64,000 nt of DNA from Elysia chlorotica (lineage: Eukaryota > Mollusca > Gastropoda > Plakobranchidae), in assembly GCA_003991915.1 (NCBI GenBank), contig RQTK01000057.1:798056-862055 (forward strand), read 5' to 3'. A model generated the notes under the pieces. That model was not told the origin of the DNA. It saw only the letters and a program-made list of their open reading frames with translations, and ran no database searches. The translations under genes and the position numbers were made by a program. Positions 46,163 through 56,921 of this stretch are shown here, piece after piece. Every line of letters begins with the position of its first letter. Positions within the stretch are counted from its first letter, which is position 1.

Positions 46163-46739
46163 AAAGTGCGGACACAGAGGTTATACAATCTGCGCCTCTG
46201 GGTATCTATGGAAGAGTGTATTCACTTGTAAAGTTTTTGACTGTGCTGTTATCCGGGACTGTAGGCTTTGCTGTCCACATGGCGATAACGTATGACGCTC
46301 CTTGGCGTGGAGTTTCCTTGTGATCATTGGTTCGTAATTTTAGGATAGAGCTATGATTGGACGCCAGTGTAGCTTCTCTTACATTACATATCGTCTTCGT
46401 TTCCGCAGCCTTAATTGTTGCAAGGCTTCTATTTTTCAATAGGAATTACATAGTGTATAGTGTATTGTTGTGTATTGTGAATTATCTCCCTCTCTCCTGG
46501 TTTAACGTCTCCTAGGTTCCCCTGGGGAATGCTACACGGCGACAAGCGGCGTTGACAGAAGACAAAAGATCAGGAGGAAGGCAATCATGATAGATCCTAT
46601 GCTGGTTCATTCTACTACTACGAGGCTGGTCCTCTTATGTATGGGGTTCCCTAAAGTGGAAAGGGGGGATAGGTTGAGACAGCTAAGACAAAATATCATG
46701 TGTTTGTGTTTGCCGGGCTAAGGCCTACATACGGCCAGA

Positions 46740-46905
46740 ACTAGACTGCCGCTGGTAGTTGGAGTGGGGCTGTGGCTGGACTTGGGGTTCTTTATGAAAC
46801 CCTCTTGCATTTATTTGCGCAGTCAGACCGAGGGTACACAAATTAATACAAGAGGGTTTCATCGGAAGCCACAGCCCTACCTCAGCCACCAGCGCCAGTC
46901 TGGCT
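46740..46905. repeat. Imperfect inverted repeat
   Basis: ATGAAACCCTCTTG at about 46795 faces CAAGAGGGTTTCAT at about 46848, and GGGGCTGTGGCT at left faces AGCCACAGCCCT at right. The arms continue imperfectly toward CTGGTAGTTGGAG and CACCAGCGCC. It could be a small foldback or MITE; no target duplication was identified. Confidence 0.6.
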
Positions 46906-47198
46906 CTGGCCTTGGGTAGGCCTACAGTGTTCAAGCCATCATACCAGTGATCAGGACTAGGCTGCATGCTTACCAATATCCAAATAAAATTCCAAGATAG
47001 AACCTCAGCCGACATTCCCGTCTTCAAACTTATTATACATAGGGTTCTTCGGGAATCAGTATGATTCACAGCCAAATTGTTTTTGTGATCTCATGGAAAC
47101 ACTAAGAGGAAGATGCACAAAGGAATACAAACTTTTAAACTTTTTTTTTACATTTTTAGCAATGTAAAGCGCATGGGGCATGGTAGTTATGCTCATAA

Positions 47199-47212
47199 TG
47201 CATTATTATTAT

Positions 47213-47288
<76 letters not shown>
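47199..47288 (+). repeat. (GTA)n microsatellite at gap edge
   Basis: A GTA/ATT repeat running into the run of N. Confidence 0.95.
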
Positions 47289-47695
47289 NNNNNNNNNNNN
47301 NNNNNNNNNNNNNNNNNNNNNNNNNNNNNNNNNNNNNNNNNNNNNNNNNNNNNNNNNNNNNNNNNNNNNNNNNNNNNNNNNNNNNNNNNNNNNNNNNNNN
47401 NNNNNNNNNNNNNNNNNNNNNNNNNNNNNNNNNNNNNNNNNNNNNNNNNNNNNNNNNNNNNNNNNNNNNNNNNNNNNNNNNNNNNNNNNNNNNNNNNNNN
47501 NNNNNNNNNNNNNNNNNNNNNNNNNNNNNNNNNNNNNNNNNNNNNNNNNNNNNNNNNNNNNNNNNNNNNNNNNNNNNNNNNNNNNNNNNNNNNNNNNNNN
47601 NNNNNNNNNNNNNNNNNNNNNNNNNNNNNNNNNNNNNNNNNNNNNNNNNNNNNNNNNNNNNNNNNNNNNNNNNNNNNNNNNNNNNNNNNNNNNNN
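47289..47695. other. Assembly gap (N run)
   Basis: 407 undetermined bases bordered by (GTA)n on the left and (TTA)n on the right, so the gap is probably a long trinucleotide array. Confidence 0.99.
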
Positions 47696-47763
<68 letters not shown>

Positions 47764-47832
47764 GTTGTTATTGTTTTTATTGCTGCTGCTGTTTTTGTTG
47801 TTGTTGTTGTCGTTGTTGTTATTATTATTATT
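47696..47832 (+). repeat. (TTA)n and (GTT)n microsatellite
   Basis: Trinucleotide repeat following the gap. The frames across it are artefacts. Confidence 0.95.
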
Positions 47833-48017
47833 ACACTCCATTTATAGCTTCAATCGTCAGCAGCTATGTTACATCGCGGATGGGTCCTTAGAATTACGTG
47901 GGCAGACACCAAGACACCTGTCACAGACGATCACAATACATGTATACGGACACTAACCTAGTGAGTAGGCCTTGGGGACGAACATGTGACAAAGTAATAA
48001 TTTTGCCTGATAAAGGG

Positions 48018-48094
48018 CATTGACCCATGTTTTCCCGCCCTGTCTCATGCGTGGTAGACTGGCAGCACATATAAATGGCATATCTCACTCAGCT
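48018..48094 (+). repeat. 76-base repeated block, copy 1 (family A-related)
   Basis: CATTGACCCATGTTTTCCCG ... GGCATATCTCACT is identical or nearly so to 49119-49193. It includes CCGCCCTGTCTCATGCGTGG and GGCAGCACATATAAATGGC, which resemble the family A SINE body. Confidence 0.85.
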
Positions 48095-48544
48095 CGCAGT
48101 CATTATTCATCAGTACAGGCTTGTCAGTGTCAGTGTAATGACAAACAGGCTGGAGCAGCATTACGAGAGTAATTGGTTTCTTGGTATACTTATAGTCGCA
48201 TCCTATTTTTTTGGAATGTTCTGTGTACATTACAAAACACATCTGATTTTTCTTTCACTAGTTTCAATTCATTTTTCGTCTTTGTTCAAGATTGGTAGCT
48301 TTAGGGTGTAGTGGAATGACTTTAAATTGTATCCCCTTTCGTTTACTTTATACATTTTTTACATACTTATAAGTCACTAAGCACAACGTGAATGTTCACC
48401 ATGCCTATTTAGTACATTTACTTACCAAGTACATGGAGTCGCTGGTGAACATTACAGTTTTTGTCTTAAGTATTTTTGTATACAGGTACAGTTCCGTATG
48501 TACACTACGTGTTTATTTTTCCCAAACGTTTTTGTTTGTTTGTA

Positions 48545-48670
48545 CAAAAGCAAACGGCTTGTCCGCCTGAGACGGCGGTCCGCGGTTCAAATCCAACAAT
48601 CGGTCAAAATTGTAATTGCCCGATGGATTTCGTCCCCAACTGTTTGGGTTGCTGAAGATATACCAACTCA
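48545..48670 (+). repeat. tRNA-like SINE head
   Basis: Contains GGCTTGTCCGCCTGAGACGG and GCGGTTCAAATCCAAC (B-box-like), then a family A-like block TTCGTCCCCAACTGTTTGGG. It borders R1 copy 2. Confidence 0.55.
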
Positions 48671-48700
48671 TACATGCATCCTGACCATACACATGCAATG

Positions 48701-49095
48701 ACCGCCATTGTTTTCCGGCTCTCGATTCAAAACTTCAAACACACTTTTCTCCAGAATGCCTTCATAAGTATAGATCCAAGTAGTATATTTAGTCTCAGAT
48801 AGTAATAAAATAGGGTCACAATAAAAATGATATATGAAATCAGCGTAGTTTTTTTAAATATTTGAAAAGTTAGCTAATCGCATAACCGCTGGGCACAATT
48901 TGACCTAGATAGCTGGCCAAGCCAGAATCTAGGCTCGCGTGTATGTGCGAAGAGCGATTCCCCGCTCACCGGTGACCTTTGGTCCTGGCATCACATGCTT
49001 CGGCTGGCATCTGTGTTGCTTGGGCAAGATACCAGGATCGACAACTTTGTCTTATGATACTGTCGATCCACGCTTGGTTTAGCTTGGTGTAGCCG
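48701..49095 (+). repeat. Dispersed repeat R1, copy 2 (uninterrupted)
   Basis: Carries the same sequence as 41849-42041 and continues through ACCGCTGGGCACAATTTGAC to ATGATACTGTCGATCCACGC. It supplies the empty-site reference for the insertion at 42042-44702. Confidence 0.85.
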
Positions 49096-49118
49096 TACAC
49101 TTTATGTGACCTGCTGAG

Positions 49119-49193
49119 GACATTGACCCATGTTTTCCCGCCCTGTCTCATGCGTGGTAGACTGGCAGCACATATAAATGGCATATCTCACTA
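49119..49193 (+). repeat. 76-base repeated block, copy 2
   Basis: Second copy of 48018-48094. It is followed by GGCCCGTCCGCAATATAGCC and a TTAACGCTGGACG-like end, completing a family A 3' half. Confidence 0.85.
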
Positions 49194-49534
49194 CTGTGGC
49201 CCGTCCGCAATATAGCCTATCTTTGCTGAATTGAGTTTGTTTGTTTTACGGCAAGGTTAACGCTGGACGTTTATCCAACTTAATTCATCAGCCTATGCAT
49301 ATGATAGTAACACACTCAAATTATTGCTACCCGGGTTGTCCCCTTTTCCATTTGTTAACTGACAATTGACGTGCCTCAAGAATGAATGTGTTGCCGAACA
49401 GAAACAGAGGGGGGTAGCAAGACTTCTGCCTCAGCACTTCACATGTTAAGTATCCTAGGCAGGACCTACATGATAAAGTAGACAAAGTATGACATGTTAA
49501 CATTCTGTCTTTCTCTCATTATCTCTTCCTTTCT

Positions 49535-49655
<121 letters not shown>

Positions 49656-50352
49656 GTCCTAACTATGTCAATAAATAGCGGGTACAACGCATCGGCTCGC
49701 TTTAAAGTAATTTAAAGTATTGAATTAAATCAACAGTGTTTATTCACAATTTTGCGAACCATTCCGCGGATAATTTAAAAAAATAAGAATCGTTTAAGGA
49801 ACGAAAAAGTTATAATTCGAATCGAAATTTACGAAATCATCATCCTTGTTCGCAACTTCACATCCTTTTAATTCTGACAACTTTTCGTGATTAGATCTAG
49901 ATTCTATATTAATTTATTATTTAATGTAAGCCATTTAAGGTTCAAAGAACACGCTTTATATCAATACATCTCTTTTACCCTGACGATTTCTGAATCTATA
50001 GATTTAAAATACAATCTCTCGAATCTAGATCTAGATCTAGGCCGAGACATTCGGTACTAACAAGTGCAGTCTACCCTAGATTCTAATTCTTTTTACTTAT
50101 GGACTAGAAATCTCGATCTAGATCTATATTATTTTGTAGGCACTACAATGAATTCATGGCAAATTAGATCGAATCTATGTGAAACCAAACTGGATTTAGA
50201 ATTTAGATAGGATCAAGCCAGGTTTAGAATTGAGATCAAGATACAAATCTAGAGTACTCCTTACTGTTACACAGCGCGGCCCCGTCTGTTAACAATGCAG
50301 TGATATATCTATAGAGGGCAAGGAAGGTCTAAATCTAGTCATTATATATTGA

Positions 50353-50637
50353 TGCAGTGGCCCAGGGGTATAACATCGGCTTGCGACGCAAAAGGTCCGT
50401 GGTTCGAGCCCTGGCGATTTCGCTCCCCACTAGTTGGGTCGGTGTCTGTTAAAAATACTTTTAAAATCATGTGACCGGCTGAGATAGGATATAATGGTAT
50501 CCCCGTCCTGTCTCATCATACTCAGGTGTGGCAGCACATAAAATTGTCAGACATCAGTCTTGGGGTCCTTCCACAATATTATAGTACTATATATTGTGCT
50601 GACGTTAGACGTTTTAAAAACCAACTCAGCTCTTGAA
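50353..50637 (+). repeat. SINE, family A (best complete copy)
   Basis: A full element. The tRNA-like head runs GTGGCCCAGGGGTATAACAT (A box) to GTGGTTCGAGCCCTGG (B box), then CCCCACTAGTTGGGTCGGTG, TGTGACCGGCTGAGATAGGA, TGGTATCCCCGTCCTGTCTC, GTGTGGCAGCACATAAAATT, GTCAGACATCAGTCTTGGGG and GCTGACGTTAGACG. It serves as the reference for the degraded copies. Confidence 0.85.
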
Positions 50638-50938
50638 ACTCCTGAGATTTTCAGAAGCAGCAAGTTTTTTAAAACCTTTAGGACCCCCCTCCAAAGTGAC
50701 ATCTTAACATCTGCATCTAGATAGGTCTGGCTAATTTGAATTACTACAATATATAACGTGGACATCTGACGGTTGGTAGAACAGTGAACACATATAAATC
50801 TTTTCCACTACATCTATGATCTAGTTACATTATAAATACTTAATTCAGAAAATTACTGTCTGGAAATCAGTTTTAAAAGAATATTTAGTTATCTCCAAAT
50901 ATCTTCTCTTTTATTTCCACTTTAGTAAGTTGAACAAC

Positions 50939-51643
50939 ATGGCACAATCTGCTATTGAAGCATCCAAGACAGCTGCTGGGAATGTGACTAAAAGGTAAAA
51001 AGATTTCAAAGACACTTAGTTTTTCGGCTTTTTCAAAAAGAAAAGAATTAAATTAGCGAATCTAGGTTTGGAACTTTCAGTTTCAAGAGAAGGAAATTCC
51101 CTTCAGACGTTCAGTTGACAACATATATAAGGTTTATATTTAATTGAATTTTCAGAAACATTTATAAAGCTTTTAAAATTTCTCCTCTAGTCTATATATG
51201 CCACTCAAAAAATGTTTTGTCAAAAACTTTGTGTCTTGGCTAAATAAAATTGGAATAGCCTGTATACATGCTAGCTGTTCTACTTTAGAATTGGAGTGAC
51301 AAGGACAAGGTTTGATGTCTATAAATAACTAATAATTGATATTGACCTTTTTTCAATCTTGCAAACAAATAATTTTTCTTAAATTTAAAATAATCCTTTA
51401 ACTTAGTTTAAGAAAAAATGTCATTGCTTTCATTTCCATTGAAGTTCTTGCCATTGCGAAAAAAATCAAAAATAAAAGGAGATAATTTGTGTCTTGTTTG
51501 CATTTAAATTTTGCATGTGACACTTAAGAGGATTCCCTTTGAGATGGTAGTTTGAAAATAAAAATAAGAGAGAAGTAAGATTTTGTTTGTATTACAAGTA
51601 TGTTTCCATTTTTAAAAATTTTGTTTCCTATTAAACCTGATTT

Positions 51644-51701
<58 letters not shown>

Positions 51702-54700
51702 AGTGTTCGCCTGGGGATAAAATAGAAAATGTATTGGGAAATTTTATTTAAAGATGAGAGGAAGGTAAAAAATAACAGTCATTTTTCTTTTTTCTAAAAC
51801 ATTTTGCATTTCCAGATTGCAAAAAGAACTGAGGAGTCTCATGGTAAGTTTGACAAACATGAGCGACATCTTATAATGACGTAATATATATCTTTCAATT
51901 TAACTTAATCAGGATGTAGTGAACACCCTGCTGTAAGCTTAGAATAGGTTGGTGTCTCAGTCTGTGTAATGTGATTGATGAGAGAGAAGTCCTGGTATCC
52001 CGCTCATTCTCTGTATGGCATCGACAGCATGTAAATTGTCTCAGGACCTGTCCAAGTTAGCCTAGTTGTTGAATTTGGATTTCAAGAAGCCAACAAACCA
52101 ATGTTGTTGTTGTTGACGTTGTTTTCTTCACTTATGCAGTCCTGTAGCTGGAGGTTGCTATTGCGGAAGTTAAATTAGTTCTGTGTAATTCAATATTTTT
52201 TTGCTAAATGGATTACTTACTGATCATATGATGAAAACCAATATGATGTCATGTACAGTCAAACCTGCTCAAGCGACCACCTGGTCAAGCGACCAGCTAT
52301 CCACCACCCCCTTAATTTTTTTCTATATAAATACACCCCATAAAACGACCACCTCTCCAACGCGACCGCGATCACCTATTTTCTCTACCAAAATGGCCTT
52401 TAACCTGTTAAAACGACCACCCCATAACATCATTTATCAGTCTTGACCATGAAAGGTGCGGCAAACAAAAGATGACTTAACATTCGGTATGTTTGTTTGA
52501 CATGCTTCACTGACCACCACGAGCCAGTGTGTCGATGTTGGGAAGATTGCGTGTCTAGACAGGTGTCAGACAAGAAGGCCTAGGTAAACGGCGGATTGTA
52601 ACTTCAAAAGACCATGAGTGGAGGTTCCATAAATGGTCGTTGCTTCCTTTTATGGTCATCAAACTTCCACTCAGTTTTACATAAAACTCGGATTATGGAA
52701 AATTTGTCTCTCTCAAACATCATTGACAGCAGTGCAGTTTAACCTCTGAATAAAAATTGAAACCAAGCAAAGCAAGAGGACGTTAAACCTTCAACAACGC
52801 ATTGAAGTTATTAAGTTGGCGGAAGCGGGAGCTTCCCAGCGTCAGTTAGCGGAGAAGTTTGGAGTTGGAAAAACTCAAATCCAGAAAACTTTGAAGAGAA
52901 AAGCAGACCACCTTGCAGATTTTGACAATGCAGCTCCTTTGTGTAAAAAAAGAAACAAAAGAGTGACAGGCAAGGGGGAGATCAACAAACTTGTGTTTAC
53001 CAATGCCACACAGCGCAAAATCAACGTCACTGGCCCGATGCTCAAGGAGAAAGCTTTGGAATTCGCATCTGACCTTCAAGTTTTGACCTGTCCAAGACGA
53101 CCACTTTGACCCAGGATCTTCGGTGGTCGTCTTAGACAGGTTTGACTGTATATTTATCATCACATCTTTATAATCTATTTTTGCATAAATTATAACATCT
53201 AAAGAGCGATATTTATTTCTCGATCCTCCAATATTTTTCCTCTATAGATGTCTGGAAGCTCAGGAATATCTGCTTTCCCAGATGGCGACAATATGTTTAG
53301 ATGGATTGGGACAATTGAAGGAGGAAAAGGGACAGTAAGTTAACATTTTTTTTACCATACTGTTTTGATGTGAAAATGCAGCATGCTGTATTAAATTCAC
53401 TTCCGCTCACTCAGTTTGTCACGATAGATGAACATTAAGTTGATTATTCATTCTTTTCTCTCTCTATGATTATTAAAGGAGCAAAATAAAGACCAGAAGA
53501 AAGCAAGCTCAAGAGCGCAGGTTAACTAAAATATTTTTAGTCTAGTTGTCTCATTTCTGCGGTATTTAGTACATCTGGATTCAGTTTGTGCTTTAAAATC
53601 TTTTAGTTAAAGGGAAATATAACATGAGACTACTTTGAGAGAGAATAGCCATTTAATGTGTAAAACTCAGTTTGCAAGAAGGTAAAAAAAGAATAATTCA
53701 TAAGATAAAAGTTTGACAGTTTGAACCTTTTGTTACCTGAAGTAAATACTTAATAAAAAAAATTGAATTTTTACATTTTTTACAAGATGTTTTGAATGAT
53801 TCAATAATGTTACAGGTATATGAGGGCCTGAAATACAAATTGTCGTTGACTTTCCCTGACCACTACCCAATTGAAGCAATGAAAGTCAAATTCGAGACTC
53901 CCTGCTACCACCCAAATGTAGACACTAATGGCAATATCTGTCTTGACATCCTCAAAGAGAAATGGTCTGCTCTTTACGACGTTCGCACAGTGCTCCTCTC
54001 AATACAGAGTCTGTTGGGAGGTAGGTACTTTTTTAATTTGTAACTGTGGATAATTTGTGAACAGTCTTTTAGAGAGCCTGTTAGAATGGAGAACACATTT
54101 TTCCCAACTTATTTAGGCATGACAAGCCTTCGGCAATTTCTTCTAACTGATAGTTACTTAGATTACTGTCTTTAATTAATATTACTTTTTGCACTTCAGA
54201 AATTAATATTACTTTTTGCACTTCAGAGTTTCAAAAAAAAAAAAAAAAAGTGATTCAACGGGATGTTATTTTGGATGTTATGTTCTTGATTCCACCTGAT
54301 CAATAATTTGCCCTTTTGCATTAAGGGTTGTGTCCGGAAAAGTTTTTAAACTTAAAAAATTATAATTTCATGTGGCCTTGCTCATTGACACCTCAGTTTA
54401 GCAATACCACCTTACTGAATGGCTAAGTGAAAAATTAACCCATTAGTTGGGTTGTCGATACTTCTGTCTGTATATTATTCTGTGAATTCATAAGATAAAT
54501 TTTAATCACAAACATTTCCTTTAAAAACAGAAGGGGAATGGACAGGAATCAGTTCTGTGAAGTTTGAATAGAGTTTTATCTAATAGGTGCTAACACTGTG
54601 ACAAGCAGCTGAGACCAGAAGTGCTGCTTTAATTCCAATCATGCTTGACATTTAATTCATATACTATTTTTACTAGACAAGTTGAAATTTGTTTGATAAT

Positions 54701-56685
54701 GGGATTAGGGTTTAGCATTGCCAATGGTATTGTGAGCCGCCCTGTGTTATACATCTAGGGGTTCATTGCAATATTTTGACAAAAAGATAGAAATAGTACA
54801 CTACAGGCAGGGAGTTCTGAAATTGTTGCTTAGCTTTCAACGTCAACACTATAATATAAGCTATATTGTAATATTGTATAGAATAGGCACAAAGAGGAAC
54901 GTGGCATGAGAATACAAAAGTTTTATGGATTTTTTGGTAACCTTATCATGTTCAAAAGTTTTGTACTGATTTGTTATGTCTTGTATTTTTTTTTCATTCT
55001 TCAATGTCAAAAGTTTTCTTACAAATTTACTTTGTTTATATTAATTTATTTAAGATTTTGTATCAATTTGGTAACTTTTTCTCCTTCTTTTAGAACCAAA
55101 CATTGATAGCCCACTTAATGCTCATGCAGCTGACCTTTGGAAAAATCAAGATAATTACAAAAAAGTAAGTAATTTTTAGAGATCAAACTCAAAGTAACAA
55201 CTTCAGTACAACTGAATTCCCTTTTACTGAGTAGACACCGCAAAGCTATATTGCTGTTGTCAAGCACATACCGGCTATTTCCAAAGAGAAATTTTTTGCT
55301 TTTTGGATATATCCATGGGTGCAAGTTCGCCGGCTGTGGCCGGCATGCCGGCCAATTCCGAGCGTCCGACGGATGCTGCCGGCCAAATCCGATCCCGCCG
55401 GTCGGCCGGCAGATAGAATAAAAAAATTTAATTTCGAAAAAAAAATCGTCCGATCGGACGATTTTAACTGAGAATAATAATCAAACGCGTTTCCGGTTTT
55501 GCGGTCTTATCGAAGAAAAGGTAGAATAATCGAGATACCGATAGATTAATAACGTTTTGTTTACTATTTACTCGTTGTATATATCGATACTTAAGTTAAT
55601 AAGAGATATGACCATTGACTCATTCACCGTGATTTATGAATGAAACATCGGTCATACGGATTCCCAGTTTTCCACCGTTCGCACTTCGCAGCGTGTAGTT
55701 CGTAGCTAGCATTTTCACTTTTTCACATGCCGTGGGTGCAATTTCGCCGGCTTTGGCCTGCATAGGCCGGTCCGATCAGAGGCGTCAGATGTATACTGTC
55801 GACCAATCTCGATGCCGTACTCCGCCGGCAGTTAAGCAAAAGAAAGAAAAAAAAAACAAACAAACAAACAAACGAGGGGAATGAAGTTCCAATTACTCAA
55901 CGTTCATTTCCAGTTTAGCGGTCTACTTCGGGTCAAATGTACAAAAATTGGTAGATGATCAAAGTAGAGCTGCCAACCTGTGCGCCTTGGCATAATTTTG
56001 TACGCCTTTCCAGACAAGCCGCGCACTAAATACATTTGTCAAGCACATACCAGCTATTTCCACAGAGAAATTATTATTTTGCTTTATGAATTATAAATCT
56101 CCATTGCTATTTGCCTGTCATGGATAGGTTGTTGGATTTTTTCCCCACTGGAAATCGCTTTCTCAATGTATTTATAACTTGTTGGAAAAGACTGAGAAAA
56201 GAATATTTCATCAGACACTCTTGCTTCCATCAAATTTGAAAGTTATGATTATGGACACAAACAAAGAGCAACTTCAACAATAATGACAACCTCTGATAAA
56301 GCATAATTATAAGTCTGCCGTAGGATTTTTATTCTTTATATCTTAATAAAGTAAACTGTCTTTATTCACTTCATTTTTAGCTTTATCTGAACATGGAAAA
56401 CAATGAAACACTGATTGTATTTAGTTGTTGTAACAGGGTGATGAGATGTTTGCTAGTAGCAGGATCTTCCCTTAAGACATCTTTCATAACTGGTTGTCAT
56501 GACTACGTGAATGCAGTTTGTGAGCTTGACTGAAATTGTGAAACTTTATTCAGTCTTAGTCTTTACTGTAACATTAACCGTCTGTTTTTCTTTTTCCATC
56601 TTTCAATGAACAGGCTTTGATGGATCACTACAATCGGGAAGCGGCAAGAAACACCACTTCAAAAGGATCTATAAAATATTTATGA
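50939..56685 (+). CDS. UBE2C: Ubiquitin-conjugating enzyme E2 C (APC/C E2, UbcH10-type)
   Basis: This E2 starts ubiquitin chains on anaphase-promoting complex targets such as cyclin B and securin, driving exit from mitosis. Six exons: 50939-50994, 51816-51843, 53248-53334, 53816-54020, 55094-55164, 56614-56685. All phases close, giving 172 residues (human about 179). Family blocks: [42 protein letters not shown], and [20 protein letters not shown] with the HPN motif (about 89-91) and catalytic C99. These are followed by [20 protein letters not shown] and [10 protein letters not shown]. The SxxMMSG and EPNIDSPLN blocks separate UBE2C from UBE2D and other E2s. The start has a good context (AACAACATGG). 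The short, variable N-terminal extension is expected for UBE2C. Intron 2 hosts a Tigger-like element and intron 5 a duplicated G+C-rich repeat; neither breaks an exon. Confidence 0.96.
51641..51700 (+). repeat. (CTGT)n(CT)n microsatellite
   Basis: A compound repeat in UBE2C intron 1, about 115 bases before exon 2. Confidence 0.9.
51905..52110 (+). repeat. SINE, family A (degraded, headless)
   Basis: Contains GGTTGGTGTCTCAGTCTGTG, AGTCCTGGTATCCCGCTC, TGTATGGCATCGACAGCATG, TAAATTGTCTCAGGACCTGT and TTGAATTTGGATTTCAAGAA in family A order. It lies in UBE2C intron 2, just before the Tigger-like element. Confidence 0.55.
52256..53149 (+). mobile_element. Tigger/pogo-like DNA transposon remnant
   Basis: An 894-bp element in UBE2C intron 2. 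The left end CAGTCAAACCTGCTCAAGCG and the right end, in reverse, CAGTCAAACCTGTCTAAGAC form imperfect inverted repeats, with TA at both borders. Motifs such as CAAGCGACCACC recur near the left end. It contains the first part of a transposase gene only, so it is deleted and non-autonomous. Confidence 0.85.
52759..53109 (+). pseudogene. Truncated Tigger/pogo transposase (N-terminal helix-turn-helix)
   Basis: The frame [20 protein letters not shown], then [20 protein letters not shown], is the psq/CENP-B-type DNA-binding helix-turn-helix found at the N-terminus of Tigger, Jerky and pogo transposases. A second region ([20 protein letters not shown]) matches the start of the CENP-B-type DNA-binding domain (TNCP-like). 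The DDE catalytic domain is absent: the frame runs into the right terminal repeat and stops. Not a host gene. Confidence 0.85.
54836..54895 (-). repeat. SINE family A, 3' end fragment
   Basis: AACGTCAACACTATAATATA and AGCTATATTG resemble the reverse of the family A 3' end. Short and degraded. Confidence 0.4.
55258..56090. repeat. Duplicated G+C-rich repeat in UBE2C intron 5
   Basis: A flank (TCAAGCACATACCGGCTATT, then CCA-AGAGAAATT and TTTTGCTTT) occurs at 55258-55303 and again at 56038-56085. Between them two related G+C-rich blocks occur, 55313-55412 (GTGCAAGTTCGCCGGCTGTG ...) and 55735-55832 (GTGCAATTTCGCCGGCTTTG ...), both ending CCGGCAG. They are full of CCGG and GGCCGGC words. A 24-base perfect palindrome centred on CCGATCGG lies at about 55441-55464. 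No coding frame is seen. Confidence 0.75.
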
Positions 56686-56915
56686 CAGGGTTCTCTGTGT
56701 TGAAATGTGGGTATATGTACAGATGTTTAACAATATTGAATTGCTCTTTGTCAAGTTTTTATATGCATTGCAGTGTATTTATAAACAATGATGAAAATTT
56801 GCCATTTATTGAAACCTTTCAATCTTTGTTTCATTCCTATCTACTCTTCTGCTCTGATCTTGGAATCTTTTCTTGTTCACTTTCATGCATATAATATACT
56901 TCTGCTAGCTATATC

Positions 56916-56921
56916 AATAAA
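56916..56921 (+). terminator. Polyadenylation signal of UBE2C
   Basis: AATAAA 231 bases after the stop codon, followed by a GT-rich stretch (GCGTTTTGTGTCTGTGTGTA). Good fit for the end of a short 3' UTR. Confidence 0.75.

Noticed and set aside
47113-47847. Long frames on both strands around poly-V/poly-Y
   Set aside because: Trinucleotide repeat plus a run of N.
48545-48670. A tRNA gene
   Set aside because: A B-box-like word is present, but I could not see the paired acceptor and anticodon stems of a true tRNA, and a SINE body follows.
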